Assembly (NCBI GenBank): GCA_013365365.1
Contig: JABVXU010000016.1
Location: 62,001-126,000, forward strand
DNA: 64,000 bases
Origin: Cruorifilaria tuberocauda
Lineage: Eukaryota; Nematoda; Chromadorea; Rhabditida; Onchocercidae
Direction: 5' to 3'
Part shown: one piece after another, positions 13,665 to 26,128 of the stretch
Layout: each line of letters starts with the position of its first letter
How positions within the stretch are numbered: the stretch's first letter is position 1
The notes under the pieces: generated by a model
What the model saw: only the letters and a program-made list of their open reading frames with translations
What the model was told of the DNA's origin: nothing
The model's database searches: none
Program-made: the position numbers and the translations under genes

Positions 13665-15229
13665 TCATTCGGATTTGCAATGGAAATAAATTTCCATGTA
13701 AGACATCTTTTTTCATTTTGCTGTTATTTTGAAAGTCTTTTTTACTTTTTTTTACATCCCTTGCAAAATATACCTGGTTTGCATTTTATTATGGTTATTA
13801 CAGGTTTTGCCTTTCTGGTCTGCTCTATGTGTCAGAAAATACGCTTACATATTTTCGAGCACAATGTTATGAATTGAGACTTAACATTAGAAATGCTTGC
13901 TAGTTATGGACGAATTGCATAGAGTACTTGAAGTGAAATAATATCGTTTTCTCAAATTTTACGCAGTCCTGATTTGAATAGCACAAAGCAAATGAAGCCA
14001 TGAAATTTAATGAGATCGGATTTTCAGGAAGGTTTCCAACATCTAATAAGTTACACGAGCGAAATTTCGTGATGCTACGACCAAAAACAGATCATAAGTG
14101 GAAGAAGCGAATTATAATTGATAATTGTATTTATATTAGTAATGTATATATTGCTGTGAAAGGACAATTCAATCCTTCAAGCAGACAATTTCATCTACAT
14201 TACGCATATTGTAAATATATGGATTGGGCCAAATTTTAATTGTTTCTACCGTTTCAGTCTCAATTTCTCTTCCATAATTCATTTTTTGAAAATATGGGTT
14301 ATGTACTGCAATGCAGCTATCACTACAATCAATATGAGCTGATATATTTCGATATATTTACTTTTTGTTTAAAACATGGCACATCAAAATTATCGATTTA
14401 CTTTGCCATTTCTCCAGAAAATTTTACTTACTAAAAATGTTATTTCAGTTGCATCCAGTACACTACGTACACTACAATGACACTGAATTCACGAATAAAA
14501 TACAGAGTAATGAAAGGAGGATATTACTAAATCGGTGCTCATTATTATTTTGTTGTTATCTATTGTTTTATCATGAGTGAATAAATAAACACTTGAAAAT
14601 TAATAATGTATGTATTTTGATACTAGAGCAGTTTTTTCAGATTTGTTGAATTCCTTGAAAAAACAAATTTGTATGTGAAAAGAATTGTAAATCAGAAGAA
14701 AACAAATAGATCATTTGAAAACACAGAATTTTTAGCTCAGAACATTCTTACCTTTATTGGATGAAACCATTTAGTGTATCCAATTTATTTAACAGAATAG
14801 AGAATTGTTCTTTCATTGGATGAAAGAACAATTCTTTATTCTGTTAAAGTTGTTAGATGAAAAATTCTCATACTTTTCGAAAGGTAATAAGGAAGAATCA
14901 AAATATCGGGCATGTCTTTGAGCTTTGTTCTAACTTCAGTCAAATCTACTAGATGTTTTTTAATTCTGTACAGTAATAAATAAATATTTGGGAATTTTGT
15001 GGTAAAAATCCTATTTTTCCAATGATTAACTGAGTCTTTTGACTTCTGCTATGATAAATGATATTGAACTCCGAAACTAAAGAAAAATTTGCCTTAATGA
15101 AAGGCAATACTAAAAATTAAGGATAACTTATGATTTTATAAATTATTTTTGCAGGACCTATAATTAAATGTTATTTTTCTGTTTCCGCTTCTGAATTTCA
15201 ATCCGTCATTAATTGAAGTAATTTCACGA
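13657..15229. other. Intergenic with a poly(A) signal and unassigned ORFs
   Basis: AATAAA at 13685-13690 ends the previous gene. Two plus-strand open frames, 14000-14239 (79 codons) and 14240-14434, adjoin a TTTCAG acceptor at 14267-14272. They have no recognisable motif and do not join cleanly by splicing; they may be exons of an unknown gene or chance. A long hairpin lies at 14788-14848. A TTTTTGCAG acceptor ending at 15154 is a candidate spliced-leader site for the following transporter gene. Confidence 0.45.
14788..14848. repeat. Near-perfect inverted repeat, 29-base arms
   Basis: Arms 14788-14816 and 14820-14848 are reverse complements with a single mismatch, separated by a 3-base TGG loop. 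The transcript would fold into a long stable hairpin. It lies between genes, with no flanking target duplication that I can see. Confidence 0.85.
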
Positions 15230-18200
15230 ATGCATTTCTCGATGTATTCTTCTGTGACATCTCGACAACTACTACCTCTTGGCACCAAGGATATTCAGCA
15301 AGAATCAATAGTGCGGGACGCAGAGGTTACATTGTTGGGAATTAAAATCACATTCAGGTTACCCATTTAAATGAAAAATAGAATGATTCATTTTTCATTT
15401 CTTTTATTTTCTATTATTCTATTTATAGAAGGAAAGTACACATGTGCTTATTTTAGATCTAAAAGATTGCAGTTTATTGTGCTTTGTTCTGCAGTATTTG
15501 TTTTTTATATAATTTATGGTTTCATTCAGGTTTGTCATTGAAATCTTTTCTCTTTGTACTTCGTTTTTCTTGAATCCAAGCTCTTGAAAGCCATATTCCT
15601 GAATCTAAAAGTAAATCTTTTAGTTATTAATAAGTTGTCGTTTTTTAGGAATTAATGTTTAAAGTGGATGGTATGGAATCATACGGATGGCATTTAACAC
15701 TGATCCAATTTTTGATCTATTCTGTAACGGCATTGTTGGAAGGTTTTTGTTGCGCTGCGATAAACCGACGGTAAGTTGTGATATTTCCCACATTTGTACT
15801 TTTTCGGTAATCATTTGCGGTGATCTTATTGTAAATAAATCTAGAGAACGTTGAACTTGGGAAATCTAAGTATTTTTTGATACCTGACCATTTCTATAAG
15901 AAAGGAAGGAACTGAAACAAAAAAAAGCAAGACAAAAAAAGAGAATAAATGGTTTTGTAAATGCTATCTTCTTTAAAATGGATCACTTATCATTATCAAT
16001 ATGACAGTTTTGGCAGTAAGAAATGAATAATCGAAAACAGAAAAGAATCACAAGATGAATTACTACAATTTCAATTAGCATTAACCCAGTTTGCATTAAC
16101 TTATTTCACAGTCAAGAAGATGAAGTGATTAGTAGATGATATGCATGCTTATCAAAACTAACCATTCCAAAATTTTACTTCTGAAACAGGAATGATAATA
16201 TGTAAATTTCGATTAATTTTTATTTTCTTATTAATCTTTCTGCAGAAAACTACTGTAAATAAGGGACCAGAACAAGTTATGCTATTTATTGTTCTAACCC
16301 GTTCTAGTCCTTTATCACTCTTTTATATCTTACATATAACCGAATATTGTAGTTCCAACTAATATCTATCATCGTTATTCCGCTTCATCATTTCCAAACT
16401 AATGAGCTATTCGTGATCGATTAATGTTAACAAAATACTTTTTGATGTATAAGACATAAATGGCTAATATTAGTATAAAATTTGCACTGTGAAAAATTGT
16501 CTCTATCTATTTCAAAAATTTTGAGAATTTCTTGGTACTTTTAAAATCTTATGCAGTAAAATTCGAAAAGAATGGAACTACCTATTAGTTTTAGTTGGGA
16601 AGTATTAATTCTTCTGCTTTTCTTATCTTACTGGATATAAAAATAAATGACTTGAATTACCAATTTACTAATTTATTCCAGAAAATAATAATATAATGTA
16701 TTGCTAATATTAGAATATAATTGTTACAGAAGAATTCCACTATATATTCATTTACAAATAGCAACACTTACGGTGGGTACGATAGGTTTCTCGAATGTTG
16801 CTGTGGGTTATTTGAACTATCCGACACAAGTAATTTTCAAATGTTGCAAATTGATACCTGTTTTAATCGGTGGAATTATTATTCAGGGTAAAACTTTCTC
16901 AATTTTAATTTTTCACTGTCTAATTTCTTTACTATGTAAAAATATTCATATAACATAATAACTTATGAACAACAGAACTGGATAATCACATTTATATTTA
17001 TTTATATGTGTGCATTTCAGGGAAGCATTATTCATGCATCGATTTTGCAGCAGCATGTGTGATGAGCTTCGGTCTTATCATTTTCATCTTAGGCGATAGT
17101 GTGATATCTCCAATGTTTAATCCATTTGGATATGCGATGATTTCAACTGCGTTACTTTTTGATGCTGTTATTGGTAATATTCAGGAGAAATCATTGCACA
17201 CTTACGAAGCTGCCACTAATGAATTGGTTAATCTTTACTTTTACTGATATTACCCACAAAATTAGATGTTGGCTTAGTACATTATGAAAGGAGCAATTTT
17301 GAATGGAGACATTACTGAAATGGTTCCAGAAATTTAGAAGGAAAGAAAAGGTAAGTTCCATACACTACCATGAATAACTTGATGGAAGTGTTTAATTATT
17401 TAGTGTGATTTAGTGCTGGAGAACATTTAATGCTCAGCAGTGTTCTGAATATAGCTCATGTAATAGAACATATCGTTAATCCAATCAATTTAATCTTTTC
17501 CTAAATAAATTGTGAATGTCGACTAATTAGAAAAGTAAAGTCTGAATACTTTGTTTTTGTCAATCTTCAACCAAATCAATTACTTCTTGTTACTGAATAG
17601 GATGTTCAAGAAGACTTCGTTATACTTTTTCGTTGACTAGATCACAGTCATTTTATCTTGTCAAGGAAAAAAGGTAAAAAAAGAATTATAATTTTTCACT
17701 CTGTGCAGGAATCACAATTCTTAGCTGGCTTTCAAATCAATTTCTTCTAGATTCTTTATTCATATTCTATTGGATTTATATATATTTTGCTAGGATTGAT
17801 GATTTATGGTAATTTTTTGGACGGATTCTACTTTTTCTCTAAGGTTACTCTTTTTTTTGTTTTCCATTTCATTTCCAAGTTTCAAATGGAAAGCTTTATG
17901 CACGAAAATTGAATGAAGATACTACTTATAACTCTATTAAATAAAATGTTCCGGAATTTTGAATGAATATAAAATAATATTTTGCGTTAAAGAATGTATT
18001 TATCGATTGATTCGATTAAGAAGTTGGAAAAGGTTTACCCAGCATCTTGATGGTAATGTAATGTAAATAGATTGATATTGTTTTTCTCAAAGGAAGATTT
18101 AATTGGAAAACAAGTCCAAGATTGATTTTTCAAAATGCTAGTGATAAAAACTAATCTCTATTTGTTGCATCCGTCATAACATATGACAGATTATTATATT

Positions 18201-18752
18201 ATGAAATTAAAGTATATAATTAAATGGAAATATTTATTATTATTACCGGCTTACAGCTCCTGAGGATATGGACTGCAATTTGGATGAGACAAATATGTAC
18301 ACATGAAACTTGAAGTGAAATTAACATAAGACTAAGTCTTATTTAGAAAAAATTTTACGGATACAATGATCGTACTGCAACTTCTTCTACTTCCCTTTTT
18401 TACATTTTGATATTTCATAATCATCAAACATAAATAATAAAATTTTCAGTATCCACTGCAAACATATGGTTACGGCATACTGTTTTCATTATCTGGTTAC
18501 CTTGGTCTCAATGCGGTACTAAGCTTGGTACACACTCAAGGAGCACTTACTGCTGTTACTGTAACGACTATTCGGAAAGCAGTTACTATCGTCTTATCAT
18601 TCTTATTCTTTTCAAAACCATTCGTTAACCATTACTTGTGTGGCGGTTTACTGATACTAACAGCTATTTATCTTAATCTTTATAGCAAGAATCGTTCAAG
18701 CTTAATTGTAAAAAACCTTGTTCAACATTTACGTGCTTCGTGTAATACGTGA
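15230..18752 (+). CDS. pst-2: PAPS transporter, SLC35B3/PAPST2 type
   Basis: Multi-pass nucleotide-sugar-transporter family protein, expected to import the sulfate donor PAPS into Golgi/ER for sulfation of proteoglycans and glycans. Exons 15230-15357, 15457-15529, 15649-15770, 16730-16887, 17021-17226, 17751-17843 and 18450-18752 give 360 residues in one frame. Family signatures: YGWHLTLIQF, FSNVAVGYLNYPTQVIFKCC, KLIPVLIGGIIIQGKHYS, DAVIGNIQEK, LYSYSIGFIYILLG, GALTAVTVTTIRKAVTIVLS and LFFSKPF, and the C-terminal LNLYSKN. About ten hydrophobic segments follow a short cytosolic N-terminus. I chose the ATG at 15230; a second in-frame ATG is at 15242. Both lie downstream of the TTTTTGCAG acceptor ending at 15154. 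Assignment to SLC35B3 rather than B2 rests on these motifs. Confidence 0.92.
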
Positions 18753-19663
18753 CTCTCCAAATTTCGTCCTATCGATTCCATCTGAATTTCCTGTTCATAT
18801 TGGAAATATTTTATAATATAACGCATTCTTCATTTCCTTACCTAATATTCCCAATAAGATTCACTCAGGCTAGAAACTAATTGTTAAGAATTTCATTCAA
18901 CACCATGTGTCACGCATAATATAAAACATTTCACATTTCATTTCATTCCATCTATTCAATGAGTCATATCTACGCGATAAATGCAAAAGAACGCTGCTCA
19001 TTTTTTGTATAAATTAAAAAATTGTATAACTTCTTCCTGTCATCACTGACATTTCGTTTACAATCTAACCAAAACAGTCTTAGCATGAGAAGTAATCCAA
19101 CAACTCCACATAAAATCTGCCAGAACAAGAAAACATCGCAGATCCTACTTATTTCCTAGAGTAGAGTTGAAACTGCAGAGTTTCCTGCTCCAACATGATT
19201 ACCTCAGTATGCAACTGTTATTTTTATCATTCAAATAGCTCCCGCTTATAAGAAAGGAAGCCTTATCTCAAGAAATCCACCTAAAATTCTTAACATGCAT
19301 AAAACATCGTGTCTTCGTTTTTTTTTAGTGCCCAGAGCACATTATTGTTAGAATGATCAGATGGCTCGGATATTTCAGGAGCAAAATAGTAAGACTCAAA
19401 ACTCAGGATTAAGCTAAATTAACAACAGTTTTGAAAAAAAGTTTCTCTCAATAATCATAAAAATCTTAACCTCGTGAAACTTAACATCCCTTGACATACA
19501 TAAGAACCACAAGCCTGAGATGTTCTTTTTATTAGAAATTGTAAATAAAAACATATTTAGAGATGCACGATTTACCGTTAAGTTATCATCATGTAATAAA
19601 TATAAGCAATAAATTTAAAATAAATGTATTGAAAATAATATTTTAGGACGATAGAAAACTGAT
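18753..19663. other. Convergent 3' intergenic region
   Basis: Sequence between the end of the plus-strand transporter and the minus-strand rcn-1 stop. AT-rich, with no coding exon seen on either strand; probably both 3' UTRs. Confidence 0.6.
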
Positions 19664-21148
19664 TCAGGTGTATTCATTCCGTACAGATCGAGGTGTATTA
19701 GGCGGTCGTGGGGTCTTAGGCATCATTGACTGAGCGGGGATAATATTCCCCTCCTCGTTCGCTGGATGTATCACAATTTTTGGTTTATCTTCATCACCTT
19801 CGTACACCTGAAAATATTATTATTAATTGGTATTATTATATTATTATTATTATTACCTGGACTGACATTATGACCCAAAATACTTCGGTTAGCCAACCAT
19901 TAGTGATAAAAATGAAAATGAAAGCAACGTCAACAAAGAAAGGAAGAATAGACTTCGAAGGTGTCATCGACAGTAAGTGCAGCAAGTTTCGCCATTAAAT
20001 CAAAGTTGCATACGACAGGAGCCATTTCGTGACTTTGTTCCCAACCTATTGGTGGTGAAGCTGGCGGCGAGATCAAGAACTGTTTCTCCAGAGGTGGTAA
20101 TTTCAATAACCCGTCATCAGATGCATCCCGCAATTGAATTCTCTATAAAACTGAAACAATTAGGAAGACAGACAAAAATAGTCAAATTCATGCTGGTTGC
20201 AACAGCTGTAATACGGGGAATAACTGCACCGTCACAGTCTAAAAGAATTATGCATTCAAAAAAACTACCTGAACATCCTTTACATAGAAGCATATCACGT
20301 AGTGTCGTTCCATATTTTCCCACATTTTAAGATAATAAAGCATTTCAATGATAAACTGGGACCAAGAAGACAGAGTCAACAGTCTAATTAGTCAAAAAGT
20401 TTCAACAACTGATATCTATTAATCCGACTCCTGTAGTTTTTGTTATCCTATGTCATTAATAGATTAAAATAAGTTTAAATTCATCATCCAATGGTCTATG
20501 AATTTATCAAATAAAATTACTACCTGAGCGAAAAACGATTTTAAAACGGTTCCATTGAAAGATAAATGTTGCGTGAGCAGTTTTGCAGCAGTCGCACTTT
20601 CTGGCTTTTCGAAAGTAATCCGAACCCGTCGAAAACTTCGCAGAAAATCGAAGTGACAACCGGATTCGATCTGAGTGAACAAGTCCGAGAAATTAGTCTT
20701 CTGTTGGTCGACTGAAAATACCTGAAAAAGCTTTTATGAATTACCATGAAAAAGGATATCGACAGAAATATCCTACTGATTTCAATGACGAAAAAATGAA
20801 CAAAAGACAATTAATACTCTGAAGGCATGAACATCGAATAAACATCAGACAACCGTTAAACTTCCCATCTAAATAATCGTATTATTAATTCTAGAAATTT
20901 GCATTAGTTGACTTACATTTTTTCGTCCATCATTCATCTTCCTAATAATCTATTGAACACACCCAAAAATATTGTAATGAGTGTTCCATTCCAATAAAAG
21001 ACTCGAGTAAGAGCATTTCTAAGTATTAAACTTCTGGATAATGAAAAAAAAAAACCTCAAGTGGTACATTGGTGACGATAATTGCATTCGGTAAATCTTC
21101 CTCACATTCGATATTCTGCAACTTTTCATGCAAGTCATCGGAAAGCAT
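19664..21148 (-). CDS. rcn-1: Calcipressin / regulator of calcineurin (RCAN)
   Basis: Feedback inhibitor of the Ca2+/calmodulin phosphatase calcineurin. Exons in coding order: 21148-21056, 20721-20524, 20142-19954, 19807-19664, giving 207 residues. An N-terminal RRM-like fold contains LPNAIIVTNVPLEVF, SFRRVRITFEKPESA and SFFAQ. It is followed by the hallmark FLISPPASPPIGWEQ (the family's SP/LxxP motif, phosphorylated by GSK3 and MAPK relatives in other animals). A PxIxIT-like docking sequence, PKIVIHP, lies in the last exon, and PKTPRPPNTPRS gives the threonine-proline tail. The ATG at 21148 is the first in frame, with TAA four codons upstream. The next gene, a collagen-domain gene, is in the same orientation. 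The family call is unambiguous. Confidence 0.95.
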
Positions 21149-22431
21149 TTCAAGTTAGCCCCATGAACGTAACATATGCGTTATTAATTCTATTTTCATC
21201 TATTCCTTCAAAAACAAACCTGAAAAGAGATGATCAGCCTGAAAACGGATACTTAATACGTAATTCATGAAAGCTTTAAAAAAGGGAACACAAAAAAAGT
21301 GATCGTTTATTTCTCTATCTTTTCTCCTATTTCATGTGAAATATCCCAGGACGTCAACTATGCTATTACCTTCGATTCAACCGGGAAAGAAAAGGTGTTA
21401 AAATTAAACTATGTATAACTTTCCGAGAATATTTTACTCCCGCAACTGTTCGCCACAACGGGTTAAGAAACTGTCAATTATTTCGGTGATCACGTACATG
21501 GATGACTGAAATTCGGTGCTGATATGTGAGTGGATTACTTCCCGGCCCTCTTCTTCCCGTGATATACTAACTGAGGACAGTACGGCAACACTACAGCAAC
21601 GAACTGCTGAATCCCCTACCTCACAACATACGGCATCTCACCTCAGTTTCTCCTAATCCAAATATCGAGGAAAATACGACGAGCGAACTCTGCGCTACTC
21701 GCAACCAATCGGCTGTAGCGCACGAAATGAAATGCAGTTGTTATTGAATAGCTAACGATGACATCATAAGCATTGAGCAGAGAGAGAGAGAGATGGTGTG
21801 GATATGACATGTGGGAGAGATAGAGTTAGAGGAAGCTGAACAGTTATAAGGGATCACATGGATCGAACAATCCGTACGATCATTTCCTTCAGGAAATTCG
21901 GATCCGAGAGACCATTAAGGGAAAAGAAGATAGTTATGGAATTTCGTATGCATCTGACTGACATAAATATATTTGCTCTCCTATCTTCGACTTCCCTTAA
22001 ATCCATTCAATGAGTGCTTGATGGTAGAAATGAACGGCTGAAGATAAAGAGTGTTGTCCATCCGTCTTCTCTTTTCTGTCTTTAATGATTTAAGGCGCAA
22101 AGAACCAAGCTAAAGCATCAGTGCTTTAAACAATTGTCAGTTATCTAATTCATTCGATAATTATCATCAAAGGACACTTTTTTGAATCGACTTGAATCAG
22201 TGAAACAGTCAAACTTTCATTAATTTCCATATCTCAATTGTCATCTGTGTTTTTAAAAAAAGGCCAAGGAAGTTACTTATGAGACTGAGCCATTTAATTT
22301 ATAATTTTGATGACAAGTACAAGTATGAAACTTCTAAAAATTTAACCATATTTACTAGTTCCCAAATAAAAAATTCGTTTCGACAAGTATTCTTACTACA
22401 CGAGAAGACAAATGATCAAAATTAGATCAAA
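21149..22431. other. Upstream region of rcn-1
   Basis: About 1.3 kb between the rcn-1 start and the 3' end of the collagen gene. The part 21430-21740 is visibly richer in G+C than its surroundings and may hold the rcn-1 promoter or a 5' UTR exon. An AG dinucleotide run occupies 21779-21793. No coding exon is supported. Confidence 0.5.
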
Positions 22432-23530
22432 TCACGCTTTGCAGCACACACGAAGTGGTATATCAGTTGTCATTCGTAGTGGTTGCAGCGCTTCTCCGTA
22501 ATCAGTATTCGATACGAATCCAGCCGGACATTTGCCCACGAGTACCATGCATGTGTCATCTTCGTCCAGTATCGCTACAAACTGATTGTTGCTCAAAATT
22601 TGCATACCAAAGTATATGTTTAAAAAGTTTGAGCTATCATACGGGAAATTACGAAACACTGATGACATAGGAAGGGCAACGAGACTGGACAAGAGATATT
22701 TACAGCGAAAGAAAATGCTTCCTGCAGTACCTGGTGCTCCCGGTGCTCCTGGTGGTCCTTGTGGTCCAGAAGCACCTTCTGGTCCAGGCGCACCTTGTGG
22801 TCCTGCAGGTCCCGGTGCTCCTCGTGGTCCAGGTTTGCATTTACAATTGGCTTTTCCTTAAAACAAATATATATTGTGGCTACTGTTGAATATTATGCTT
22901 GTATCATTCACCATAAATTATCAGTCATTTTGTTTGCTGAACATATTTCGAAAATACATTTCAAAGTTATTGAAATTCCAAATGTATCAGTATACATTGC
23001 CTACACCCTACCTTGATTTTGATTTCGATATACAATTTCGTCATGCATATTTTGCTCTTCCAGTAGTTTATCCAATCGCTGCAAAAAACTTTGTTCCAAT
23101 ATTTTTTAAAAGTCACAATAAAGACAAATATTCAGGAAATAAAATTAATTCAAGTAGAGTTAAAAAGTAAAGATATTCATTTTTCCGAAGAATGATTACT
23201 TAGCTAATGTATTCACAACATTTTCTAACTTCTAGAAGATTCTCTTTCTCTTGAAAGTTTCTACTACTATCACTATCATTATTTTATTGTTATTACTACT
23301 GCCATTAATAAAATAATAATTATTATCAATGCATTATTATTGCCGTTGATATCGCTGTTGTTATTATTTTAATAATATATACATACTTTTTGTAGATTAT
23401 TGATGATAGCACTCTGCATGTTAACCTGTCTAACTATATTATTATATTCCATGGACGTATCCAACTCCATTGTCACTTCTTGCATCAAATAGAGGACTCC
23501 ATAAATTACAAAGAATATTTTCGAATTCAT
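22432..23530 (-). CDS. Short secreted protein with coiled coil and collagen triple-helix segment
   Basis: Exons in coding order: 23530-23387, 23078-23012, 22856-22432, giving 211 residues. The start [17 protein letters not shown] resembles a signal peptide. An alpha-helical stretch with a heptad look follows ([25 protein letters not shown]), then ANCKCKP and an uninterrupted Gly-X-Y run of about 13 triplets with alanine/proline-rich repeats ([19 protein letters not shown] and onward). A non-collagenous C-terminal domain of about 100 residues carries several cysteines ([27 protein letters not shown]). This trimerising stalk-plus-head layout is unlike the usual nematode cuticle collagens, which have longer, interrupted Gly-X-Y domains. 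The first ATG follows an ATTTAAG acceptor-like site. The acceptor of exon 3 is TTTTAAG, which is weak, and a small intron after the collagen run cannot be excluded. Confidence 0.75.
23259..23372. repeat. ATT/TTA-rich simple repeat tract
   Basis: Imperfect ATT/TTA trinucleotide run inside intron 1 of the collagen-domain gene. A similar (ATT)n tract lies at 19813-19857 in an rcn-1 intron. Confidence 0.7.
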
Positions 23531-25530
23531 CTTCCTTAAATACCGAAATAATGCTCAACTTGTGTTTTCGTTTAGAAACAGACACTCCTTCTGTGCATGA
23601 ATTAAATGATCGAATAGACCTTACTTGACCGTACCAGCCTATCAGTTTCATTTATCAAAATAATGTTTAATTTCAATTTGTTATGCATGCAATGCTTCAA
23701 AATACTTAAGAAGTATCGTACGGATAAATTTTTTCACTTCACTTGTTTGACTACTGATTATAAATTGATATTAAATTCTTGGCGAAAATCATTCTGATAA
23801 CGGAAATTTCTACCATTAATTTCATACTTCTACAAATAAATATCTAATCGTGAAATAGCAGAAACCTAAGAGAAAACAGTAACCAATATACTTTATTATA
23901 ATGGAGCAAGTTTGAAAAATGAGATACTACGAAGTGTATAAGAAATACGAAAGCTTCACTGCTTGGATAAATGAGAGAGAATAAAATATATGAGGATAAG
24001 AGCGATAAGCAAACACCTGTTTGAAAGACTGATTTATTACTTGGTCTTGGTTCCTTACATTTTCTCCTAACATTATTCATCCTACCTCTACTGCTCCTAT
24101 AATTTTTTTCTTTCAGAAAATTTTAGAAAAGATTTTCAAAAAAAATTTTCAAGAAAAGACAAAATGAGAGCTCTGAATTGACTTGTCGATATGTACAACT
24201 AACCTTTAAAATACTTCATGATTCAGCTTACTCTCTTTCTTCCAGTTTGATTCATTACTTACGAAAATATTTTCGTTTAATATACATACTGACGAAGCTG
24301 GTTTGCTGTGTTATGGATGTGAAAACACAGATCAGATTACATGTACAGATAATTCCATCCACTCAATTGTTGAAGAGAAATTTTTAAGTACAAATATGTT
24401 AAGTTTTCAAGATCATTTCAAACAGTAAATAAATTTTTAAAAATGTAATTCTAAGCACTTCTAATATTCTAATGCCATTAGGCACTTAAATAAATTTTAA
24501 AAATATATATAAAGAACATACACAATGCTTAATACATATACAAAGAACTTTAAAAACATATACAGTTGTAATAACTCTATTTCATTTCTATTAAAAAATC
24601 GCTTATCATCCATAACAAAATTTTACGAGTAAATTTTTTTTCAAGCGATTTATCAAGCTAACAAAAAGCAATTAATTGCCAAACATTTACGAAGAAACTT
24701 TAAAGCTCGTAAAATTGACTTTAAGTATTACGAATTATCGCTGTTACTTATTCTTGAAGTTACAGTTAAGTGTAAGAGATAAATTTCCTGAATTGTTCTA
24801 CTTAACAGATGCTATTACAAGACAATAATAATTCGCTTGACAAACTAGGAAGACCATCACACCTCGATTTCTCTTTGGTCAGGAATATCTCGGCATACTA
24901 ACATGACGCTTTTGCCGAGAAAACCCTGGAAAACCCAATATCCGAATTGATCCAGATGGTTGTAATGATTATAAATTTTTTTTCTAGCTTTGCTACTTCC
25001 AAAATTAATTCCTCTTTATCTAACATTATGTCCTACACCTAAAATATTAAAATTTAACGACAAAGCTCTATCAAGCACCTTAAAATATTTGCTATTTCAA
25101 TATAATTGTTCGAAACATGATTGTCTCCTCATTCTCTGTTCGGTATCAAGCAAAAAAAATTTTTTCCTCCCATTGCTCTTCCATGCTTTGAAAATTACGA
25201 TTTTTATAACCTGCGCGATTGTCTCGGTGCACCGCTCAATCTCATTTTCCTTCCCACCTTATAGACAACCACTCCTTAAATTTGTTTTAAAATCTAAACG
25301 TCGAACCTATCATAATAGATTATTTTTCATTAAACTGTAAAGCAAAGAGTTTGAAAATATGAAGCAGAAAAATTTCAAAAATCTTAAAAATTGCTATTCA
25401 CACTACATACTTTTCCTTTATATCTCTATATCTTTCTATAATTTCTATAATTAGAGAAAATTGAAGATATATCATTTATTTCTACACAAGTATAAATTTC
25501 AGATGTTCTTGTTCGACTTTTTCGAATTCC
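23531..25530. other. Intergenic
   Basis: About 2 kb. The open frames on either strand (for example 23844-24080 minus and 24178-24387 plus) show no motif or splice partners. I see nothing in it beyond AT-rich sequence that must include the upstream region of the collagen gene. Confidence 0.5.
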
Positions 25531-25843
25531 TCAGTCTCCTCGGTTACCCACTGATTCAAGGAAGAGATGAAAATGACGCATATATGAATAGATGGAATAA
25601 ATCGCAGAATTTATTCCGTAGCTGATCTTTGAAAAGTCTGCTCCAGTTGCGTTATCCAACATTCGATACATCTCGTTCATGTATTCATGCTTGAATCTTT
25701 CACTTTTATGTTTTTTTTTTCTTTAACGTCGTTTCATTTCTTCATACAAGCAACATAAGTCACTTGCAGAAAAGGAAAATCCGATGGAAGCTCCGATAAC
25801 TGTTACATCACCTATCTTAATTATACAATCAACACCTAATTTC
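25531..25843 (-). CDS. Exon(s) of an unrecognised gene, with an in-frame stop
   Basis: Reading from the CAG acceptor just above 25843, one frame stays coding-like for 104 codons, apart from a single TAA at 25723-25725, and ends at TGA 25531-25533. Segments include LGVDCIIKIGDVTVIGASIG, DLCCLYEEMKRR before the TAA, and HEYMNEMYRMLDNATGADFS, SIYSYMRHFHLFLESVGN after it. A 45-base intron from GTATGAAG (starting near 25746) to AAAAG (ending 25703) would remove the stop and keep the frame. Its acceptor is A-rich rather than T-rich, and the stop adjoins a run of ten A residues. Upstream exons were not found. It could be a real gene with a minimal intron, a pseudogene, or a sequencing slip. Family unknown. 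Confidence 0.4.
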
Positions 25844-26128
25844 CTGTTTATTTTAACGATGTCTTCTTAGTTGGATTTGACAGGATTCTTCCTTACTTTT
25901 ACTGAATAATTTAAAAATTATTCATTTCAGCTAAATCACGAATTGAGGATAATTGACCACATAAAGCAAACAATGATCTTTTTAATTTTCAAGTAGGAAA
26001 AAATTTCTTAAACTTTTTAAAATTTCATTGAAAAACACGGCATCATCCCCTAAATTAAAAGATGAATTTGAAACCGGAAAAAATTCATTTACGAAGAGAA
26101 GTTTCAATTAGTTTAGCAAGAATAATGT

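Noticed and set aside
19977..20330. Plus-strand ORF of 117 codons
   Set aside because: Opposite rcn-1 exon 3 with the FLISPPASPP motif; composition is that of an antisense shadow.
22586..22861. Plus-strand ORF rich in [13 protein letters not shown] repeats
   Set aside because: The collagen repeat reads through on both strands because Gly-Pro codons (GGN/CCN) are complementary. Only the minus strand has a signal peptide, splice sites and a proper C-terminal domain.
24990..25340. Plus-strand ORF of 116 codons
   Set aside because: No splice partners, no motif; Leu/Phe/Lys-rich composition expected from AT-rich sequence.
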